From positions 62,001-126,000 of the forward strand of contig NZ_JAPQNS010000006.1 in NCBI RefSeq assembly GCF_028867935.1: 64,000 bases of DNA, in the 5' to 3' direction. The position numbers were made by a program, and so were the translations under genes. The notes under the pieces were generated by a model. That model did no database searches, was not told the origin of the DNA, and worked only from the letters and a program-made list of their open reading frames with translations. Shown one piece after another: positions 25,042 through 34,023 of the stretch (the stretch's first letter is position 1; each line of letters begins with the position of its first letter). Source of the DNA: Flavobacterium sp. SUN052 (GTDB lineage: Bacteria > Bacteroidota > Bacteroidia > Flavobacteriales > Flavobacteriaceae).

Positions 25042-25977
25042 ATGATCAAGCGGACCCTAGTAGGAATAGCCGTTATACTGGCCGCCAGTTATACGGCCCA
25101 GGCGCAACGGATCGGTTCAACGCCCGAATACGTAACGGCGCTGACGTCGCGGTGGAAAGGCGAACGCTTCGCCGACGGCCGCCCAAAAGTATCTGATATT
25201 GTGCTGGACCGGCTGCAAAACTGTACATTGGAACAGGTTTGGGGATATCTGAATAATCGGGGCTACCGCAATCAGATTGAGAAAAACTGGGTTATTCTGA
25301 AACCCAACGAAACCATGACCGGGCGCGTGCTGACGGCCCAGTTTATGCCAACCCGCCCCGATCTTGATACCTTGGTTCGGGCGCAGGGCAAAGCGGAAGG
25401 GCGTTCCCAAAAGGGGGGTATCAACATCTGGCCCATCGACGTGCTCACCAAAGGAGACATCTACGTGGCTGATGGCTACGGCAAGATAAAAGACGGAACG
25501 CTGATTGGCTCCAGCCTGGGTAATGCGATATATGGTAAAACCGGCAAAGGAGTCATTTTCTACGGATCGGTTCGGGATATGCAGGAGCTGAAAGATACCA
25601 AAGGCTTCAACGCCTGGGTGAAAGGGCACGATCCTTCTTACATAAAAGACATGACGCCAACCTCCATCAACGCGCCCATCAGGATTGGGGAGGTAACCGT
25701 GTTTCCGGGCGATGTGGTGTTTGCTAATGAATACGGCGTAGCGTTCATTCCGGCGCATCTTGTCGAAGGGTTGGTGGCTGCCTCCGAAATGACCGCTCTG
25801 CGGGATGAGTTTGAACGAGTGCTGTTACAGGCTGGTAAATACCCATCGGGCGAGATTCATGGCGACTGGTCACCCAAAATAAAGGATGAGTTCAGAGCCT
25901 GGGTCGGAAAATACCCTAAACAATTAGCCATTACCCAGAAAGACATTGACGCGTATCTGGCCAAAGAAGGTCATTAA
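25042..25977 (+). CDS. Exported RraA-like protein 1
   Basis: The 311-residue protein carries a signal peptide (MIKRTLVGIAVILAASYTAQAQ) ahead of a domain related to RraA/HMG-aldolase (formerly 'dimethylmenaquinone methyltransferase'). The conserved core GSSLGNAIYGKTGKGVIFYG with the RD pair in GSVRD is present, and the C-terminal FANEYGVAFIP matches the GD.V..D..GV.vIP block. RraA proteins are normally cytosolic, so the signal is notable. Start 25042 is preferred because the upstream in-frame Met (25006) would delay the signal. The next gene is a paralogue 10 bases downstream, so they are co-transcribed. Activity is unknown. Confidence 0.86.
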   Translation: MIKRTLVGIAVILAASYTAQAQRIGSTPEYVTALTSRWKGERFADGRPKVSDIVLDRLQNCTLEQVWGYLNNRGYRNQIEKNWVILKPNETMTGRVLTAQFMPTRPDLDTLVRAQGKAEGRSQKGGINIWPIDVLTKGDIYVADGYGKIKDGTLIGSSLGNAIYGKTGKGVIFYGSVRDMQELKDTKGFNAWVKGHDPSYIKDMTPTSINAPIRIGEVTVFPGDVVFANEYGVAFIPAHLVEGLVAASEMTALRDEFERVLLQAGKYPSGEIHGDWSPKIKDEFRAWVGKYPKQLAITQKDIDAYLAKEGH

Positions 25978-25987
25978 TTTTTATTTC

Positions 25988-26920
25988 ATGTACTTCAAAC
26001 GTATACGTTTACTGTTCCTTTTCGCCGTTCTGGGTGGATTGCAAACTGTTCGCTCTCAGACGCTTCCTAAAGAGGAACTGATCTTTTTGACTTCGGAGTG
26101 GAAAGGGGACCGCTTTGCCGATGGTCGGCCGAAAATTCCTGATGCACTGGTCGAGCGGGCCAGAACCATTGGTATCGATGATGCCTGGACCGTGTTGAAA
26201 AACGAAGGCTATACCAATCAGTTTGAGGGCAACTGGAAACTCATAAAAGACGACGTAATGGTGGTGGGTCGGGCGGTTACGGCCATGTTTATGCCCAGCC
26301 GCCCCGATGTGGAGCGAAACATCAAGCAGCGCGGCACTACCCAGCAGGGTCGAAAGGGAAATACGAATGCCTGGCCCATTGAAACCCTGACGAAGGGTGA
26401 TGTGTATGTGGCTGATGCGTTTGGTAAAATCGGCGGGGGTACGCTCATGGGCGCAACGCTCGGTAATGCCATTTTCAGCAAGACCGGCAATGGAGTTGTT
26501 TTCAACGGAGCCGCCCGCGATCTTCAGGAACTCCAGAATATTAAAGGGTTCAATGCGTTTGTGCGCGATTTTCATCCTTCGTTTCTGGAAGAAATGGTAC
26601 TGATGGGGTTAAACAGTCCCATTCGGATTGGCAGCGCCATGGTGTTGCCCGGCGATCTGGTGATTGCCCAGCGCGAAGGCGTCCTGTTCGTGCCCGCGCA
26701 CATGGCTGAGCAGGTGATCAGTACCTGTGAATTTGTGACTCGAAAAGATCAGTTTGGCTTCGAAATGGTAAAAACGGGGCGCTACACCACCGGCCAAATC
26801 GACAGCCAGTGGACCGACGAATTAAAAACCGAGTTTCTAAAGTGGCTGGGCGGGCACCCTGAATTAGGCGCTATGACCCGTCCCGAACTGGATAAAATGA
26901 TGAGTAAACGAACCTGGTGA
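25988..26920 (+). CDS. Exported RraA-like protein 2
   Basis: This 310-residue tandem paralogue of the 25042 gene has the same layout: a signal peptide (MYFKRIRLLFLFAVLGGLQTV...), then TSEWKGDRFADGRPKIPDALVERA, the core LGNAIFSKTGNGVVFNG with ARD, and AQREGVLFVPAHM. The two proteins clearly share ancestry over their whole length, suggesting a hetero-oligomer or recent functional split. ATG 25988 begins the signal; the earlier in-frame start (25946) overlaps the upstream gene. It converges with the DUF3089 gene (21 bp apart), with no obvious terminator between. Function is not known. Confidence 0.86.
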   Translation: MYFKRIRLLFLFAVLGGLQTVRSQTLPKEELIFLTSEWKGDRFADGRPKIPDALVERARTIGIDDAWTVLKNEGYTNQFEGNWKLIKDDVMVVGRAVTAMFMPSRPDVERNIKQRGTTQQGRKGNTNAWPIETLTKGDVYVADAFGKIGGGTLMGATLGNAIFSKTGNGVVFNGAARDLQELQNIKGFNAFVRDFHPSFLEEMVLMGLNSPIRIGSAMVLPGDLVIAQREGVLFVPAHMAEQVISTCEFVTRKDQFGFEMVKTGRYTTGQIDSQWTDELKTEFLKWLGGHPELGAMTRPELDKMMSKRTW

Positions 26921-26941
26921 TGGGGGCCAATGACTAATCTT

Positions 26942-28018
26942 CTACCGCCCGGATTGTAGCTTTTGAAAAGCCGCAATTCGGGCGGCTACGTTTTCGCGCA
27001 CGTTCATCCAGAAGAAGTTATAGTCGGCCTGATGCCATATTTTGACATTGCGGACAAAAGCAGCTCCGGGAATGTGCAGCTTCCCAATCCAGAGCATACC
27101 CCGGTGCGACTGTGCATCAACGGGCGACTCAACAAACGTAAACTTCTGACCTACACCCCCGAGGTTGAGTGTGCGCGGAGCCAGTGTTGAATCCGACGAC
27201 CAAGTGAGTGGGTTCGTGCAGATGGCCCGGTTCAGTCCATTGGCGTAATAGTCGGGAGTGAACCCGCTGGCAAACGTATTCCACGACACAAAACAGCCGG
27301 TTTGGGTGGGCGTTTCGCCAGGCGGTATGGTTTTGAAATAGGTTGGGGGTGTTGCGATGCCTACCAGATAAGCCACCACCAGTTGTTGCTGTAGTGGTTT
27401 GCCATCAAAAAACTCGGTCAGTAACCGCCCTGCGTGAATGGTTCCCTGACTGTGCGACGCAATCACAATGGGCCGGGGTTTTCCGTCGGCTCCCACGTTT
27501 CTGTTTTTCAGATACCACTCAAAAGCGGCTTTAACGTCTTCATACGCCAGATCGAGTGACTGCTGTTTGTCGGCTGGCGTGTCGGTGGTGAAGGCTGAGT
27601 AATGAGCTTGGCGGTACCGGGGCGCAAACACCCGGCAGGAGCCATTGAACACGCTGGCCTGATTCAGAATGGTTGTTTCATCGGTGCGGGTATTCAGGTT
27701 TGCATCCGACAAATCGCCATTCCACGGATTGCGACCCGGTTCGGGTTCGTACGTATAAATGGTTGGGTGAATAAAAAAGACATCGACCTGCGCCCTTGCC
27801 TGTTCGTTGCGGACGGAGGCTGGTGCTTTGCGCGGAATCGAATCAGCGGCATCGCGCAAGTCGGGGAGGGCGGCCCAGTGAGCGGGATTGTTATAATCGG
27901 GAGCAGCCGGAACCGACTGTTTATCGAAATGAGTAGCGACTCTATACGGGGTTTTTTGCGCGGTTGCCAACGTAGCAAAAAACAGCCCCAACGTAATCAA
28001 AAGACAAATTTGTTTCAC
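26942..28018 (-). CDS. Exported DUF3089 alpha/beta-hydrolase
   Basis: The 358-residue product has a signal peptide (MKQICLLITLGLFFATLATAQ) and the DUF3089 lipase-like fold. VDVFFIHPTIYTY is near residue 75, the nucleophile elbow SHSQG (~192) supplies the catalytic Ser, and a late HQADYNFFW (His ~330) may provide the catalytic His. DUF3089 proteins are predicted esterases or lipases of the cell envelope; no substrate is assigned. It is divergent from the TonB receptor with a ~108-bp intergenic region containing a receptor promoter candidate. Confidence 0.88.
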   Translation of the reverse strand: MKQICLLITLGLFFATLATAQKTPYRVATHFDKQSVPAAPDYNNPAHWAALPDLRDAADSIPRKAPASVRNEQARAQVDVFFIHPTIYTYEPEPGRNPWNGDLSDANLNTRTDETTILNQASVFNGSCRVFAPRYRQAHYSAFTTDTPADKQQSLDLAYEDVKAAFEWYLKNRNVGADGKPRPIVIASHSQGTIHAGRLLTEFFDGKPLQQQLVVAYLVGIATPPTYFKTIPPGETPTQTGCFVSWNTFASGFTPDYYANGLNRAICTNPLTWSSDSTLAPRTLNLGGVGQKFTFVESPVDAQSHRGMLWIGKLHIPGAAFVRNVKIWHQADYNFFWMNVRENVAARIAAFQKLQSGR

Positions 28019-28073
28019 TTCGATTAAATTTTAATGAATCAAGATATTTTAGCACAAAAACAACGACAATAAT

Positions 28074-28081
28074 TAACTTTG
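28074..28081 (+). promoter_or_regulatory. TAnnTTTG box upstream of the TonB receptor
   Basis: TAACTTTG matches the Bacteroidota -7 consensus exactly and lies 45 bases before the receptor ATG. No exact TTTG -33 box is present at the expected distance. Confidence 0.4.
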
Positions 28082-28126
28082 ATTTTATTTACCAACAAGC
28101 AATTAACCTACTAATCGCGTTCTGCT

Positions 28127-31100
28127 ATGCGCAAAACAATTACTCATTTACTACACGCACTCCCCATCATTCTTTGTTTGTTGACTGTCAGCGCCTTCGC
28201 CCAGGTAAAATTAGAAGGCAAAGTGACTGATAGCAACTCTAAAGAACCGCTGGCTGGAGTCAGTATTGCCGTGAAGGGCAAAGTAAGCGGCACCATCACC
28301 GACACTAAAGGAAACTTCTCGCTCAATACCAACACGCCCCCGCCTTTTCAGATTGTTGTTTCCTCCGTTGGTTTTGAAACCCAGGAGATAACAGTTGATG
28401 GCAGATCAACCAACCTCAACATTGTTATGGCCGAGCAGGTCACGGTGGGTCAGGAGGTAGTTGTATCGGCTAGCCGGGTTGCTGAAGATGTGCTGAAATC
28501 GCCGGTATCTGTCGAAAAAATGGATATTCGGGCTATTCAGCAAACACCATCGTCTGACTTTTACGGTGGTTTGTCGAACATCAAAGGGATTGATATTGCT
28601 ACGCAGGGTCTGTTGTTCAAATCTGTTAACATGCGCGGCTTTGGGGCAACGGGTAACCCCCGGACAGTGCAGCTAATCGACGGAATGGATAACTCGGCAC
28701 CAGGTCTGAACTTCCCCGTTGACAACATCGTGGGTATTCCTGAATTAGACGTGGAGAGCGTTGAAATTTTGCCCGGTGCGGCTTCGGCACTTTACGGCCC
28801 CAATGCTATTCAGGGGTTGATTCTGTTAAACTCGAAAAGCCCATTTTTGTATCAGGGCCTTAGCGCCAACGTGAAAACGGGTATTATGAGCGCCAGCAAC
28901 CGGAACGTGGTTAACACCCCATTCTACGATGCTACCATCCGGTATGCCAAAGCCTTCAATAACAAGGTAGCTTTCAAACTGAACGCATCGTATTTGCAGG
29001 CTAAAGACTGGCAGGCAACAGATTATACAAACCTCAATGCTTCAGGCAGTAATGGGGGCGTGTTAAACCCTGATCGGGGAGCGGGAACGGCTATCAATTA
29101 CGACGGGATGAACGTGTATGGTGATGAAAATCAGCAAAATATGCGGACTGTTGCGTCGAGCATTATTAGCAATACTGCTACGCCAGCTGCGGTTAGAACC
29201 GGCTTGCAAACAGCATTGAACGGAGGTATTATTCCAAACAGCAGCGTTAGCCGCACGGGCTGGCGGGAGCAGGATTTGGTTGATTATAACACCAAAAGCC
29301 TAAAACTGAATGCGGCTCTGCATTACCGCCTGACGGAGAAAATCGAAGCTATTGGCCAGGTTAACTATGGTTACGGAACAACTGTTTATACGGCGGTTGG
29401 TCGCTACTCGCTGCGGAATTTTGGTATTACTCAGGCCAAACTTGAGTTGCGGGGCGATAACTTCACGCTTCGTGCCTATACCACTCAGGAGCGTTCAGGA
29501 CAGTCCTATGCCTCAAGCCTGGCCAGTGTGTACATGAATGAGAGCTGGAAACCCAGCACTACCTGGTTCCCACAATACGTAGGGGCGTATGCCACGGCCC
29601 GTGGCGCTGGTCAGGATGATGCTGCGGCTCAACTTACCGCTCGTGCTACTGCTGATGCTGGTCGCCCACTGCCCGGCACTGAAGCCTTCACTACGCTTTT
29701 AGATAAAGTACGGAACACAGCTATTGCACAGGGTGGTGGTGGTTTCACCGACAAGTCTAACCTATATCACGCTGAAGGTGTCTACAACTTCAAAAACCAG
29801 ATCAAGTTTGCCGATGTACTGGTAGGAGCCAACCTGCGTCAGTATCAGTTGAAGTCGGCGGGAACGCTCTTTGCTGACTTGGCTGATGGCCGTACCGGAA
29901 CAATCAATATTAATGAGTACGGTGCCTTTTTGCAGGTTAGTAAAAGCCTGTTCAACGAACACCTGAAACTGACGGCTTCGACGCGTTACGATAAAAACCA
30001 GAACTTCCAGGGTCAGTTTACCCCCCGTGTTTCGGCCGTAGCCACGTTTGGTGAGCATAACTTCCGGGCATCGTATCAGACTGGTTTCCGGATTCCAACC
30101 ACGCAGAACCAATACATTGACCTGCAAACGCCATTGGCTCGTCTGATTGGTGGTTTACCAGAATTTGATGCACGCTATAACCTAGCCAACTCATACTCAC
30201 GCTCGAACGTAACGGCTGTTGGCGCAGCTGTAGTGGCCACGGCTGCTGACCAGACTTTCCGGGATACGCAGATTGCAGCCCTGACAGGCATTATTCGCCC
30301 GCAGGTAATAACTGCGGTGACGCAGCAGGTTACCGCAGGTGTTACTGCTCAGGTGAATGCCGCAGTTGCCGCTGGTCAGTTACCGGCAGCTAATGCAGCT
30401 GCGGCCATTCAGGCGGGAGTAGCTTCTCAGTTGGCGTTGCCAGCAACACAGGCAGCCATTGCTCAGAACATAACCGCGCAGGTAACGGCCAATGCGCCTA
30501 ACTTCATCCAGGCGCAGGCCGTTGCTGCCAACCTGAGCAAACTGACGCCATACAAGGCGAAAGAATTCAAACCAGAGCGCGTGGCTAACTACGAAATTGG
30601 CTACCGGGGTGTGTTTAACAAGCGCTTGTTTGTGGATGCTTATTATTACTACAGCGTTTATACTAACTTCCTGGGTAGCGTTGTGTTGCTTCAGCCAACG
30701 GGATCGCTGGCACCGGGCCTTCTGCCCGATGCATCAGGTGTGTTTGGTGGTGGAACGCGCCGGGCGTTCTCACGGCCAGCTAACAGCAGCGAGAAAATCA
30801 ATGCGTCAGGCTGGGCACTGGGCTTGAACTACTCCCTGCCAAAAGGCTACGGCATTTCGGGTAATATTGCCAACAATAACCTGAATAACTTCACGCCTAC
30901 CGACGAACTGCAAACGTCTGGTTTTAACACGCCAAAGTACCGCTTCAATATTGGATTCAGCAAGCGCCCCGTAGGTGGCTCTCCAGTTGGTTTTGCTTTG
31001 GCGTTTAAAGCGCAGGATTCCTTCACCTGGGAAGGTTTTGGTCAGCCAACCGAAGTAGGTGTTCCACTCTATGCGAACACAATTGTGCCAGCCATCAAAA

Positions 31101-31261
31101 ACATCGACGTTCAGGTAAACTACAAAGTGTCGAGCATTAAGTCGATTGTGAAAGTTGGCGCAACCAACCTGTTTGGCAAGCCATACATTCAGGCATTCGG
31201 TAGCCCGGCTATTGGTTCTATGTATTACGTGAGCCTGTCATTTGATGAGTTGCTGAACTAA
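28127..31261 (+). CDS. TonB-dependent outer-membrane receptor (SusC/RagA-like style) with Ala/Gln-rich insertion
   Basis: The 1044-residue receptor imports a ligand across the outer membrane using TonB energy. Order: signal peptide (~1-25), CarboxypepD_reg-like domain (~28-110; LEGKVTDSNSKEPLAGVSI), plug (~115-240) with LIDGMDNSAPG and EILPGAASALYGPNAI, then the barrel. Around residues 690-805 an unusual helical Ala/Gln/Val-rich stretch (VTQQVTAGVTAQVNAAVAAG and similar) interrupts the barrel, which resumes with FKPERVANYEIGYRG. No SusD partner follows. Ligand unknown. A TAnnTTTG box lies upstream and a strong terminator follows. Confidence 0.93.
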   Translation: MRKTITHLLHALPIILCLLTVSAFAQVKLEGKVTDSNSKEPLAGVSIAVKGKVSGTITDTKGNFSLNTNTPPPFQIVVSSVGFETQEITVDGRSTNLNIVMAEQVTVGQEVVVSASRVAEDVLKSPVSVEKMDIRAIQQTPSSDFYGGLSNIKGIDIATQGLLFKSVNMRGFGATGNPRTVQLIDGMDNSAPGLNFPVDNIVGIPELDVESVEILPGAASALYGPNAIQGLILLNSKSPFLYQGLSANVKTGIMSASNRNVVNTPFYDATIRYAKAFNNKVAFKLNASYLQAKDWQATDYTNLNASGSNGGVLNPDRGAGTAINYDGMNVYGDENQQNMRTVASSIISNTATPAAVRTGLQTALNGGIIPNSSVSRTGWREQDLVDYNTKSLKLNAALHYRLTEKIEAIGQVNYGYGTTVYTAVGRYSLRNFGITQAKLELRGDNFTLRAYTTQERSGQSYASSLASVYMNESWKPSTTWFPQYVGAYATARGAGQDDAAAQLTARATADAGRPLPGTEAFTTLLDKVRNTAIAQGGGGFTDKSNLYHAEGVYNFKNQIKFADVLVGANLRQYQLKSAGTLFADLADGRTGTININEYGAFLQVSKSLFNEHLKLTASTRYDKNQNFQGQFTPRVSAVATFGEHNFRASYQTGFRIPTTQNQYIDLQTPLARLIGGLPEFDARYNLANSYSRSNVTAVGAAVVATAADQTFRDTQIAALTGIIRPQVITAVTQQVTAGVTAQVNAAVAAGQLPAANAAAAIQAGVASQLALPATQAAIAQNITAQVTANAPNFIQAQAVAANLSKLTPYKAKEFKPERVANYEIGYRGVFNKRLFVDAYYYYSVYTNFLGSVVLLQPTGSLAPGLLPDASGVFGGGTRRAFSRPANSSEKINASGWALGLNYSLPKGYGISGNIANNNLNNFTPTDELQTSGFNTPKYRFNIGFSKRPVGGSPVGFALAFKAQDSFTWEGFGQPTEVGVPLYANTIVPAIKNIDVQVNYKVSSIKSIVKVGATNLFGKPYIQAFGSPAIGSMYYVSLSFDELLN

Positions 31262-31287
31262 GGAAATCGGTAACAGGCAATAAGTAG

Positions 31288-31329
31288 AAGTCGGTTGGTA
31301 CACGATTCAGGTGTACCAACCGACTTTTT
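31288..31329 (+). terminator. Strong rho-independent terminator
   Basis: A perfect 16-bp stem (31288-31303 with 31311-31326) has a 7-nt loop and is followed by a T run. It lies 26 bases beyond the TonB receptor stop. Confidence 0.92.
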
Positions 31330-31426
31330 GTTTTAACCCAATAGTGCTCATAAATAACACGTCACGAATAACAGAATAACCCCTCACCACATAGTAAACG
31401 CATGCAGAACGTGTCCTATCTTTTCG

Positions 31427-31434
31427 TAATTTTG
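31427..31434 (+). promoter_or_regulatory. TAnnTTTG box upstream of the type IX-secreted protein
   Basis: TAATTTTG is an exact -7 box 34 bases before the ATG at 31469. A second near match (TATCTTTT) lies at ~31417. The -33 element is not clear. Confidence 0.35.
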
Positions 31435-31468
31435 AAATTAATCCGCCCAGAACTAACGAGGAGAGCGC

Positions 31469-33121
31469 ATGAAACACGGATTACTTTTCTATTTACTTAT
31501 TGGACTTGTCTGCCTGCTACCAACCATTGCTCAGGCCGATCACATTATTGGAGGTGATATTACCCTTCAGCAAACGGGAACAAGCGGTGATTACCGGTTA
31601 GCTGTTCACCTGTTTGTTGACCGTACGCACCCATCCTCAACGCAGCCAGACCCTTTTCTGGCCTGTCACATTTACCGCACCCGCGATAATGTGCGCATGA
31701 ATACGATAAACACCTTTCTGGGCGATATAAAAAATCTGTACGAGAGCGATAACATCTGCGCGAGTCAGGTGAAATTGCAATTGGCGATGTGGACGTATGA
31801 CCGGGCCGTGAATTTACCAGCGGCAGCCTATAACGATCCGGGTGGTTATTACATCATTTTTCAGCGGTGTTGTCGCAACGCATCAGTCACCAATGTGCTT
31901 AATCCAAACCGCACGGGATTGGCATTTCGGCTCGATTTCAAGATACAGACAGCCGTAAACTCGTCGCCGGAGTTTGTGTTACCCGAAGCCCGCTATGTGT
32001 GCATCAATGATCCGTTTACAATGGATTTTTCGGCGAAAGACGCCGATGGTGACAAACTTCGCTACGAACTGGTGGACCCTCTGAAAGGGTATACCACCGA
32101 TCAGGCTCCCGTCGATTACCTCGGAAATTCACACGCCACCTATCCTGCTATCCAGTGGGTTGCTGGTACATCGGCGCTCAACCCCATCCCGGGTTTACAA
32201 CCGTTAAAGGTAGATGCCAATGCCGGTAGGCTGACGTTAACGGCGCAGCAGGCAGGCCTGTATGTGTTTGCGGTGATGGTTACCGAAACGCGCAATGGCG
32301 TGGATATTGGGCAGGTTCGGCGGGAGTATCAGCTGCCGGTGGTTGACTGTAAGAAAAACACAACGACGCCCCCGGCCATCACGTTCAATGGAAAAAGCAC
32401 CACGGCCGTAGAACGCTGCGACGACTCGCCCGTAACTATTGCCACTGCCAATGCAACCGGTTTTACGTATCAATGGCAGCTTAACGGGGCCGACATTGCC
32501 GGGGCTACCAGCACCACGCTGGCGGTGAAAGAAGAAGGCGTTTATACCGTCAAAAAATTGTTTCCGTACAACTGTGGCACGGGCGCAACGTCCGAAAAAG
32601 TTCGGGTATTGCCACCAGCTCCGCCATTGGCCGAGATTCTCACGAATCGCACTCAACTTGCTTTCGACGGCGACGAGATTCTCCTGATCTCTGCTTCGCA
32701 GCCCGATACGTACCGGATTCGGTGGTCGTTCAACGGAGCCGCGTCGGGCAGCAACAGCACGAGCCTGGTGGCTGCACAGGAGGGGAGCTATAAACTACGG
32801 GTCAGCACCTCCGACGATCGTTGCGCCAGCGAAGACACGATTCAAATAACCCGGTTTGTGAAGCTGGTGATGCCCAATGCGTTCTCACCCAATGGCGATG
32901 GCCTGAACGATACCTGGGAGATTCGTAACCTCAACAGTCTGACTGATGCTGAGGTGTTTGTGTTCAATCGCAGTGGAGCGCTGATATACTACGCCGACAA
33001 AAACGGGCAACCCTGGGATGGTACCTACGAGAACCAGAAAGTGTTACCGGGGATGTACCGCTACCTGATTCGCGCCCCCGGCCGACAACCCATGCAAGGA
33101 GCCTTGCAGGTGATATATTAG
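31469..33121 (+). CDS. Type IX-secreted protein with gliding motility-associated C-terminal domain
   Basis: The 550-residue exported protein has a signal peptide (MKHGLLFYLLIGLVCLLPTIAQA), then an N-terminal domain beginning DHIIGGDITLQQTG, typical of Bacteroidota surface proteins of gliding loci. A Cys-containing middle part includes an Ig-like domain (FTYQWQLNGADI, ~330-375). The ending (~465-550; MPNAFSPNGDGLNDTW, VFNRSGALIY, WDGTYENQKVLPGMYRYLI) is the CHU_C type B sorting domain, so export by the type IX system and surface attachment are expected. An unusually good ribosome-binding site (GAGGAG, 8 bases before ATG) is present. Its ligand is unknown. Confidence 0.93.
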   Translation: MKHGLLFYLLIGLVCLLPTIAQADHIIGGDITLQQTGTSGDYRLAVHLFVDRTHPSSTQPDPFLACHIYRTRDNVRMNTINTFLGDIKNLYESDNICASQVKLQLAMWTYDRAVNLPAAAYNDPGGYYIIFQRCCRNASVTNVLNPNRTGLAFRLDFKIQTAVNSSPEFVLPEARYVCINDPFTMDFSAKDADGDKLRYELVDPLKGYTTDQAPVDYLGNSHATYPAIQWVAGTSALNPIPGLQPLKVDANAGRLTLTAQQAGLYVFAVMVTETRNGVDIGQVRREYQLPVVDCKKNTTTPPAITFNGKSTTAVERCDDSPVTIATANATGFTYQWQLNGADIAGATSTTLAVKEEGVYTVKKLFPYNCGTGATSEKVRVLPPAPPLAEILTNRTQLAFDGDEILLISASQPDTYRIRWSFNGAASGSNSTSLVAAQEGSYKLRVSTSDDRCASEDTIQITRFVKLVMPNAFSPNGDGLNDTWEIRNLNSLTDAEVFVFNRSGALIYYADKNGQPWDGTYENQKVLPGMYRYLIRAPGRQPMQGALQVIY

Positions 33122-33142
33122 CAGTGAACAGGTGACAGCTAG

Positions 33143-33224
33143 CAGTGAACAACGAACAGTCGGCTTACGCAAAACGGTTTACGCGCTGACCCACTGTTCG
33201 CTGCTAACTGCTCGTTGTTCACTG
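33143..33224. terminator. Inverted repeat between convergent genes
   Basis: Arms 33143-33160 and 33207-33224 pair at 17 of 18 positions around a 46-base loop. Additional CAGTGAACA copies lie at ~33122. It sits between the convergent type IX protein and upp, as a terminator or a dispersed repeat remnant. Confidence 0.5.
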
Positions 33225-33228
33225 TTAA

Positions 33229-33894
33229 CTACACTTTCTCCCCAAACGACAGATCGCCTGCGTCGCCGAGACCGGGAACAATGTAATAATGCTCGTTGAG
33301 GTGATCGTCGATAGCGCCTAGCCAAAGGTGGCACTGGGGCATTTGCTGTTGTACATGTTTGATGCCTTCGGGGCAGGCAATTACCGAAGCAATGTGCGTT
33401 TGTGCCGGAATGCCGTAGCGGAGAAGCGCATGGTACACTTTTTCGAGCGAGCGCCCCGTAGCAAGCATCGGGTCGGCAATGATAAGGGTACGACCCGCCA
33501 GATCAGGGCTGGAGATATAATCCATCGCAATTTCAAACTCGTACGTCTCATCCTCGTGCTCATCGGTTCCGATCACATACCCCCGGTAAGCCCCGGCGAA
33601 GGCATTATCGGCCTGATCGAAGTAGTTCATAAACCCGGCATGAAAGGGTAAGCCAGCCCGCATAATGGTAGCAATAACAGGTTGCCTAAGCAGTAGGGGA
33701 GCATTGGCGGTGCCCAATGGCGTTTGTACACTTTTGTTTTGGTAAGGCAGGGTTTTCGAAATTTCGTAGGCCATCAATTCACCAAGCCGTTCTAAGTTTC
33801 GCCGAAAACGCATCCGGTCTTTCTGAATACTAACGTCGCGTAATTCGGCGATGTATTGATTGGCAATGGAGTTGAAATCGGAGAAGACGAACAT
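33229..33894 (-). CDS. upp: Uracil phosphoribosyltransferase
   Basis: The 221-residue type I PRTase converts uracil and PRPP to UMP in pyrimidine salvage. The PRPP-binding loop DPMLATGRSL (~142-151) is intact, preceded by the flexible-loop region and followed by GIPAQTHIASVIACPEG. The C-terminal uracil-recognition block YIVPGLGDAGDLSFG (~200-217) is diagnostic. Length is close to the family norm (~208-220). It is a single gene, divergent from the 34024 gene, and no pyrimidine-regulatory leader was recognised in the 130-bp gap. Confidence 0.96.
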   Translation of the reverse strand: MFVFSDFNSIANQYIAELRDVSIQKDRMRFRRNLERLGELMAYEISKTLPYQNKSVQTPLGTANAPLLLRQPVIATIMRAGLPFHAGFMNYFDQADNAFAGAYRGYVIGTDEHEDETYEFEIAMDYISSPDLAGRTLIIADPMLATGRSLEKVYHALLRYGIPAQTHIASVIACPEGIKHVQQQMPQCHLWLGAIDDHLNEHYYIVPGLGDAGDLSFGEKV

Positions 33895-34023
33895 AGAGGA
33901 GGAGCTTTTTGAATTGCAAGTTTACGCGAAAATCAAGTACGGATTCCGGCTGGATTGACTTACTTTGTTGACAAAACGTATCTGGATGAGGGGGGCTCCA
34001 ATGGAGCAGCACAACGATTTTTT

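Noticed and set aside
25117..25758. 213-codon open frame opposite the first RraA-like gene
   Set aside because: The plus-strand gene has a signal peptide, a recognised family and a paralogue, so the antisense frame is chance.
28127..31261. SusC of a SusCD polysaccharide-utilisation locus
   Set aside because: No SusD, glycoside hydrolase or sigma/anti-sigma pair is adjacent, so it is called only a TonB-dependent receptor.
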